Below are positions 57,058 to 64,000 of a DNA stretch of 64,000 nt, one piece after another. Each line of letters starts with the position of its first letter. Within the stretch, counting starts at the first letter, position 1. Both the position numbers and the translations under genes were made by a program. Location: NCBI GenBank assembly GCA_015143295.1, contig CM026565.1:29644052-29708051 (forward strand), written 5' to 3'. The notes under the pieces are model-generated. The model had not been told where the DNA came from. It did not search any database and worked only from the letters and a program-made list of their open reading frames with translations. The DNA comes from Tetracentron sinense (Eukaryota; Streptophyta; Magnoliopsida; Trochodendrales; Trochodendraceae).

Positions 57058-60000
57058 TTTAATACAAAAAATACACTCAAAATTGCTTAGATACTAACAT
57101 TTTATTATTCGATACTGCTTACAAAATTATAGACAAAAAGTACCTTGACATTTTAATCCAACTCCTATCCATGACGATTGTGAAAAGATTTCTAAGTCCT
57201 TCGTTTACTATTCTAAGAAATAGTAACAGTTCAATATCATCAGTCAATTACAATATGTATGCATGCTTCCTATCGCCATCAATCGTTTCTTCTAAAGGGT
57301 GGGGTGTTCCTATCCCATTCAGGAATGCATAATCCCCATCAATCAATAGCTCAGGTACTTTGTACCATTTCAAGGAAATTTCAGTAGCATTTCCCTATGG
57401 TTCTCCAAGTACACGACTTAGACTAGGGGCAAGCCCCCCACATTGTCTAAATATGTACCAAGAGAACAAGAGAAATGATTGAAAAAATTTTCCTCAATCT
57501 GGACAAAACATGAGCAATTGACTATACTAGAGATTATGCATTCTCAAATTGTCCAACTGGACAATTCAAGAATCATATACAGACAAATATACTATCACAA
57601 ACAAGACCGAAAAGTTGTTAACCTGCATTTAGCACTACAAGAGAATTAAACGTCATAGTTTACAACTAATCCATCCAAATAGGTGATACAAGAAATGCAT
57701 GCACTTGTCACACAATGATTCTTGAACGGGAGATCTAAGGTTCTATGCATGCATGTGTATGAAATTAAACAAATTCAAAAATTCAACCATCATAAACACG
57801 AAGTTTATACACTCCTAAGCATTTTAACCAGTTAACATATATACTAATTTACGATTACCATCAAAAAGACATTTCAAGGAGGAATCATAATTGTCTACTA
57901 CTATCAATCTCTATGGATAGCTCAGTATGATGAACCAGACTCTTAAGAGTTAAAAGATTTTTGTGTTGTAACTGGACTCTTAAGAGTTTGGTTATAACCG
58001 TAGAGGATTAGTTATGGGGCAACTGTCCCATGGAAGTTTTTTTAAAAAAATATCTTTTAACTATTTTGTTTAATTATTTAATGAAATAGCCTCTGGATAC
58101 TCCCAAAGTATACTCCCATATATACTCCCAAATCTTAACCGGTTATCTCAAGTATTAAACGGTTAGGATTAGAGTTGGTGTGGAATTAGAAAGGGCAAAA
58201 TAAGCCAACTCTATATCAGCTATCTAACATCTGTATATTTCCAATGAATCCATAACCTAATTTAGATGCATGTGTGCATATCTAGTTTGATCTTCACACC
58301 CAGGGAGGCAATCCCAGTTAGTGGATGTCACTTAGTTACTATTCTACAATTTTTAAGTCCGCCAATTTGGCATATTACATTATAGAGGAAGTACTGCACC
58401 GTGGTGACCCAATGCCATTCCTATCAAAAATTGGGAATTCCTTACTAGACCATATAATTATAACCCAAGTAATAAAAACAAACACCCAATACAAATTGGG
58501 TATTGACATTAAAACAAAGACATGAACTAATTAGCATATCTCTGTAGGGAACCCATAACATGACTCCTAACTTGTGTATCGTCTCGAACTTAGACCAAAC
58601 ATAAATTCATAGTTATTTTTTTTAGCACTGCTATAACAATTATCATATCATAGAAGAATGGAATTTGTAGAAAAATACCAATAAAATTACAACAAAGAGA
58701 AACCCAAAAATTTTGGTATTCTTTTAGTACTATTAAAAAGTGAAGATCCACCACAGAGAGAAACCCAAAATATTTTAATACAAGTAATAAACAAGTCACC
58801 ATTCTCCTCAAATCTATCAGGGATAAACAAGTAATACAAGTAATAATTTCAAATTTTCCAGACATCATACTTAAGATTTTTCATCTTTTCACCGTGCACA
58901 AAAAATATGAATCCCAACCAACAAAGGGTTTTCCACAAGATTAACCAAAACCCAATAACATATTAGAAGAAAAGAGAGAAATTAGAAGAAAAACAAAGCA
59001 AGAAACTACATTTCCCAGAACACCAAATTTCAGCAAATAATTTAGAAATTTAAAACCTAATCCTAAACCTATTGGAAAATATTCTCCTAACACATCCTGG
59101 AATTCAAAAATAATGATCATAATAAATAAGAAATTAAATAAACGAATTAGAGGGTTTACGCTAACTAACCTAAGAATCACCTAAAGATTACATTTTAAAC
59201 CTCTGGAAACTAACTTAAAGGTTATTTTTAAAAAAAAAATCAGATTTAGCTAAGTTATTACTAACCTAGAAACCAACTAAAGAAAGCTAATTAAAATACA
59301 AATTATATTTCACCTAAACTAAAAATCAGATTAAAGCATTGAAACTAATCTATCTTAAAACAAACATAACTTAGATTGCAAGCAAATCTAACATTAGAAA
59401 AAGATTAAACTAATTAGAACTAATCTAATAACTAAACTAGTTTTTCTGAAAAATGGATTAACAACTAAAAATCTATAGCAAGTCTAAAACATAATTTTAA
59501 ATAGCTTAAAAATTTTTCTAAAATGCAAGCTAATAAAAAAAAAGGAAAACAAACCAAGAATTTGCATTCCCTAGAACACCAAATTTCAGCAAAGAATTTA
59601 GAAATTAAAAACCTAATCCTAAACCTATTGGAAAATATTCTCCTAACACAACCCGGAATTAAAAAATAACAATCATAATAAATAAGAAATTAAATAAATG
59701 AATTAGAGGGTTTATAGAGAGAGAAAATTCTTACAGAGAGGGTGGCCGAAGAGGGAGAAAGTGCTGCGTAGAGGGGAGGTGCTGTCGAAGGTGTGGCTGC
59801 CGGAGAGGGTTGTTGTGCTGGCCGGACTGATCGTGTTGAGCTGGCCAGAAACATGTAAATAGTGACATGCAAATAGAGTTAGAGTAGAGAGAGAGAGAGT
59901 AGAGAAAGAGAGAGAGAGAGAGAGAACTTATCGTGGAGGTGCTACTGGAGGGGGTGGAGGTGCTGCCGGAGGTGTGGTTGCCGGAGAAGGGAGAGGGTGA

Positions 60001-60180
60001 TCCCGAAGAGGATGATACCAGAGGGGGTGCTACCAGAGAGGGTGACCGGAGCACGGATAAGGGAGGCCGGATCACGGAGACCGGAGCACGGAGAAGGAGA
60101 GGGGAGCATGAGCAGGTGGCCGAAATCGATGAAACAGAGTGAAATGAGGGGAAGAAAGCATCGGGGTACTATTTAAAGAT
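57058..60180. other. 5' non-coding part of the CACTA element
   Basis: AT-rich. 58136-58205 resembles 290-370 ('cggttaggattagagttg'). A ~155-bp block is directly repeated at about 58995-59160 and 59560-59720 ('cctaatcctaaacctattgg', 'tattctcctaacaca'). 59731-60140 is GC-richer with repeated 'ggaggtgctg' and 'gtggttgccggaga' words and may be an untranslated leader. No intact gene was found. Confidence 0.5.
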
Positions 60181-60586
60181 TTGTAACGGCGGTTTTTAAT
60201 TACCGCCAGTACAAGTTAGTAATAACGGCATTTACTTTATAACCGCAGCAACCATTAATGTTTATAACGATGATTATTAAACCTACCGCCGCTATAATCA
60301 AGGCGGGAAGTGACAGGGCGGGAAGATGAAAAAGTGGTTGGAACTATTTGCCACGGCGGTTATTACAAAACTGCCATGGTAATTAAGGTTGTCATAATGT
60401 TTTTTTTTAAAACCGCCATAGCAATCAATACAGTAATTGCGGTTATGAAAATACCGCCATTACAAAGAGGCAGCAACCAAGCTTCTACTGTGGTTTAAGT
60501 GAACCGTCGTTATAAGTAACCTTCTATTTCAGTTTTCTAGAACCGTCGTTAAAAAATTGCCGTTAGAGACAGGTAGTTTAGTAGTG

Positions 60587-61021
60587 ACTTATCCTCTTCC
60601 ATTTGTGACACATAAAAAATTCTTCTTTATGCATCCCCTATCACCTGTAGCTCATCCTAATTTTTCTTATATGAAAAATAGTTCAACGGTGCTTTCCTTT
60701 CACATGTTATAGCTTCTTTTTTTGGTTAAGTAGGTAAAGTAACACCTAAAAACACACACATAGTCAGACCTAAGGTTATCGCTAAGGTGACGTAAACATG
60801 TCATAGTTAGATGCCATGAAAGATAAATCTAGGTTAATGAATGCATGAATGATTGGTCTATGGTAGTAGTTAAAGCGGAGAGGGTTATGTGGGTGTGTGG
60901 CCTTTGAGCCATGGCCATGGGTGTGTGTGGTGTGTGTTGTGTGATATAGTGTATGTGATGTGTTTGTTACCCAAAAATAAAAGGTAGTAGTTAAGGCTGT
61001 ACATTGTGTGAACACAAAATT
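60587..61021. other. Spacer right of the CACTA element
   Basis: Contains GT/TG-rich low-complexity sequence at 60890-60965. No gene was recognised. Confidence 0.4.
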
Positions 61022-62225
61022 TACTGTCTTTTTTTTGCAGGTTGGGCCCTACGGAGGAACGACGCTAAACACCTTTAGAAATGACTTTGAGTCGCCACCT
61101 ACTTCATTTAAGGGGAAGAAGGACCCGGGTGAATGTGGATAGGGACCTACGGTCGCAGTTAGAGTCTAGGTAATATATCCTCTTAAGTCTTGAGAAGGTG
61201 TTAGGCCCTCTAGACCCCCGTCCTAAGACGGTTACCTACTTCCTGGTGTAAGCCATACAAGATTTAAAAAAAATAGCTAAGTCATTGGAGATATGCTAAT
61301 TAAAAAAAGGGGGGTAGGGAATTTTACTCTAGGGGTCAAACCCGATGTTTGGTTGCCTACATACCCATTAGGGCGGGATCAGACCGGGTGTAGTTCTTAG
61401 CGTAGTTTATACTCGTCCTAGAGTGGCGTAGTTTAGGACTCGTTTCGGAGTGGTGGGGGTGCGCCAGAGCGGCTTGTGTTTTGGTCTGTTGATGTTCTTT
61501 ATTTTTTGGGGATTTTCTGCATAATAGTTTAGGTTTGGAGCAAGTGGCTCGACAAGCTCAACCAGGGTTAAGCATTGACCCGAGTAGAGTTAAAAGCTGA
61601 CCCATACTAGGTTAGGGTTGCAATGGATGAGGGGCCTTTATTGTAAAGTCTCAGACCTTTTTTCCTTGTTTTTATCTTGTTTAGGAAGGGTTTTATTGTC
61701 ATTTTGGTGTTTATGCATGAGTGTTTAAAGTTAAGCAAGTGGGAGGGTGAAATATGATGAAAAAGCTCAAATTTAGGACCTCCGATCGATCAGACCGTTC
61801 AGACCGATCGATCGAAAGGTGACAAAAAAACAACCTAGGCTCTCTGTCCCGGTCCGATCAATCAGACCAGGGGTCCCGATCGATCGGGCAACTCCAATCG
61901 ATCGGACGGGGCCAGCCCGATTGATTGGTCAGCACCTGGAAGTTTGCCCAGTCAACCCCGATTGATTGGAACTTATATCTGATCGATCGGAGCGCACAAA
62001 TTTTGTTTTTAAAAATCCCCAAATTGCGAATATTAGGGTTTTAAACCCATAGGACTCTAAATAGAGGTTCTATTTTGAGGTTTTAGAGTGTTCTAAATAT
62101 TTCTAACCTAATTTGACAAAGGAAGAGAGAAAACCTTGAATTTTGAAAGTGGTTTTTGCTTGGAGAGGAAGGAGATAGCTTGGAAATTGCAAAGAAAGCT
62201 TGAAAATCAACATCAAGCCTTCTTG
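61022..62225 (+). mobile_element. Probable LTR-retrotransposon fragment
   Basis: Starts after 'tttttttgcag' with 'gttgggccctacggagg' and includes 'gactttgagtcgccacct' and 'gagaaggtgttaggccctc', words typical of plant Ty3-type LTR/leader repeats. A cluster of GATCGATCGG-type palindromes (61780-61990) lies upstream of a TATA-like 'tctaaata' (62056-62063), as in solo LTR 1. Ends and target duplication were not found. Confidence 0.45.
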
Positions 62226-62529
62226 GTTTTTAAAGTTAATATTTTTTATTCTAAAACAAAGGTTAAATAGATGAATCCTAAAGGTAAATGAATCTTAACC
62301 ACAGTTAATGAGTGTTAAAAAGGAGGGCAGGACCACTGAGAACCGGTATAATTCATTACACAGTGGAAATGCGAAGTTAAGTTAAGCATTTTCCTATATA
62401 TATAGTGGGTTAACCGTGATTTTCCATTACATAAGGCATTTTTTCAAGTTTTTATTATGTTAAAACTTGTTTGGTGACCCGGAATTTTAGCCTGGGCAAT
62501 GGAAGATCCAAGCTCCATGTTGAGTACAG
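62226..62529. repeat. Duplicate of the left flank of solo LTR 2
   Basis: Matches 34765-35080 up to 'catgttgagtaca'. Together with 63232-63365 it represents a second copy of the locus into which LTR 2 inserted. Confidence 0.8.
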
Positions 62530-63177
62530 CTAGAGGCGGAGCCAGGAATTTTACTCTAGGGGGCCAAAATTCATTTATTAAAACACTAATGGATTTAAGG
62601 GTATGGAGCTACGCTCCCCAAAAAAAAATTTGGGGTACTTTGGTTTGAGATTTTTTTCCCGTTTATGTCCTGAGATCGCCACATGTCCATTTTGACACCC
62701 TTAACTGTGGTTAAGATTCACCCAGCCCTAGGGTTTACTCAACTATCCTTGGTTTTTAGAAAAAATGTCAAAATTTTTTTCAAACCCTACTAAAAATTCA
62801 CTAACTCCTAAGGTTAATTTTTTTTTTCAATATTTAATCTAAAAATCAAGAATAGGTAGGTGAATTTTAACCATAGTTAAAGGGTGTCAATAGGAACATG
62901 TGGCGACCTAAAGGGCATAACCGGACTCCAAGGAATCCAGCTACAACTTTAGAATTTTGAGTGAACTTAGTCAGCAGATTCACAATTAGGGAGCCACTCT
63001 ATAAGACAAAAAATTGGGGGGGGGGGAGCGGGCGGGCAACTATACTATTAAATTGATGGGCCCACAATTTAACAAAAGAAAGGTTTTCGAGGGGCAACTA
63101 TACTATTCATATTAAAAAAATTTGATGGACCCACAATTTAACAAAGCAAAGAAGGTTTTTCAAAAAAAAAAATTGGT

Positions 63178-63211
<34 letters not shown>

Positions 63212-63225
63212 CCCTCCCCGCCCCT
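62530..63225. mobile_element. Candidate MITE with TAGAGGCGGAGCC end and nested foldback
   Basis: Left end 'tagaggcggagccagg', right end complement 'ttaggggcggggaggg', an imperfect TIR; 'acagc' and 'acaga' flank it. A foldback-family copy (about 62670-62930, 'tcgccacatgtcc' against 'acatgtggcga') and the G-run lie inside. It occupies the place that LTR 2 holds in the other copy. Confidence 0.5.
63178..63209 (+). repeat. Run of 32 G
   Basis: Uninterrupted G32, followed by 'acccctccccgcccc'. A shorter G-rich tract is at 63017-63028. The true length may differ because such runs are hard to sequence. Confidence 0.85.
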
Positions 63226-63231
63226 AACAGA

Positions 63232-63365
63232 AGCTCTAACGGTTGTGTTAACCAAACACAACGTCCACGCATAACTGTCAGTGACTGGCACTATTACACA
63301 GCGTTGGGTTAAGATTTCAACACTCAATGTTAGCTTTGTTACCAAACACCCTCAACAGTAGACGG
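63232..63365. repeat. Duplicate of the right flank of solo LTR 2
   Basis: Matches 37895-38030, ending 'ccctcaacagtagacgg'. Confidence 0.8.
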
Positions 63366-63385
63366 GGCAATGCAATCCCATCATT

Positions 63386-64000
63386 AGAGCATTCCTAGCA
63401 TCCTCGGTAAAAATAGTTAAAAGTCACTTTTTTTTATTTTTAACTATCCATTTTTTAAAATCACTCTTAATAGTCTCACCAATTTAACAAAGAAGAAAGG
63501 AAGAGAAAAATGTTCACCCACCCATCTACGGCAAATCTGGTAATCACCCCTAGAGGTCGCCACATGTCTTCTTTGACACCCCTTAACCATGGGTAGGGTT
63601 CACCCACCCCTGTTTTTTTTTTTTTTTTTTAATATTAATTCTTTTTTTAAAATTAAAAAACTTTTTTTAATATTAAAAAAACTCTCAAAACAATTTTTTA
63701 ATTTTAAAAAAAGAATTAATATTGAAAAAAGAACCAAGGATGAGTGGGTGAACCTTACCCACGGTTAAGGGGTGTCAAAGGAGACACGTGGCGACCTCTT
63801 AACCGGATTTGCCAAATACGGTGATACCGTAGAGGATTTGACTCCTATTGTCATTTGTGTGGAAAAATGAAAAAGGAATAGAGAGTGAAATATTGGTTTG
63901 GTGGTTTGGTGAGTTTACAGTACTCACCAAACGTATAGTAATCACAAAGCCAAACCAAAATCATAATTTTGATGATGCTGCTGCTGGGAATTGTTTTGCA
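63386..64000. mobile_element. MITE related to 50173-50649, running to the window edge
   Basis: Begins 'agagcattcctagcatcctc'. The last bases, 'gctgctgctgggaattgttt', resemble the interior near the right end of the relative ('gctgctgggagtgtttt'), so the terminus lies beyond base 64000. A foldback copy is nested at about 63563-63797. Confidence 0.6.
63563..63797. repeat. Foldback element nested in the MITE
   Basis: Arms 'ggtcgccacatgtcttct' and 'ggagacacgtggcgacc', then 'gacaccccttaacc' and 'ggttaaggggtgtc', around an AT-rich centre. Confidence 0.75.

Larger units (their letters stand above)
49654..60586 (-). mobile_element. Decayed CACTA (En/Spm) transposon, about 10.9 kb
   Basis: Left end CACTATAAAATTC, right end the complement of CACTACTAAACTAC. 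Both ends (49690-49960 and 60180-60570) hold many inverted and direct copies of a 'taacggcggtttt' / 'accgccgttat' motif, the subterminal repeats expected of CACTA elements. It contains, on the minus strand, a TNP2-type transposase (53433-57057) and a second-ORF-like gene (51066-52578), both disabled. Flanking triplets AGT and ACT do not match, so the target duplication is not proven. Confidence 0.75.

Noticed and set aside
49648-60590. 3-bp target duplication for the CACTA element
   Set aside because: The flanking triplets are AGT and ACT, which are not identical, so no duplication is claimed.

Overview
The window looks like nuclear DNA of a flowering plant. It is AT-rich, gene-poor and packed with plant transposable elements: CACTA, Helitron, hAT-like and PIF/Harbinger-like miniature elements, tRNA-derived SINEs, solo LTRs and a LINE fragment. 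Species cannot be told from the sequence. There is no sign of prokaryotic or viral coding.

The only apparently intact genes are five head-to-tail minus-strand copies of a small secreted blue-copper protein, at 5718-6371, 18520-19176, 26468-27124, 38242-39027 and 45752-46393. Each has a signal peptide, one plastocyanin-like domain with His-Cys-His-Gln copper ligands (stellacyanin type), a Pro/Ser/Thr-rich arabinogalactan-like tail and a hydrophobic GPI-type C-terminus. Bases 1-830 match the promoter-side flank of these genes, so a sixth unit probably lies just left of the window. Genes 2 and 3 sit in a nearly identical block of about 3.5 kb (16450-19956 and 24378-27906).

The spacers are paralogous copies of one ancestral unit, so each copy acts as an empty or filled reference for transposon insertions in the others. 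This gives exact boundaries for a 4.8-kb Helitron (28150-32937) with a captured AN1 zinc-finger exon, an 8-bp-TSD hAT-like MITE, PIF-like elements with TTA/TAA duplications and several SINEs. Two large solo LTRs (10209-12862 and 35092-37891) interrupt the spacers. A foldback repeat family built on a TTAACCATGGTTAA-like core is scattered throughout, partly as tandem arrays of about 142 bp.

From about 49.2 kb the array gives way to a decayed CACTA (En/Spm) transposon of about 10.9 kb (49654-60586). It carries disabled TNP2-type transposase and second-ORF genes, an 80-bp tandem array, an ACC-rich microsatellite and matching subterminal repeats. The right edge (61-64 kb) holds an LTR fragment, a duplicate of the flanks of the second solo LTR, a run of 32 G and a further MITE.
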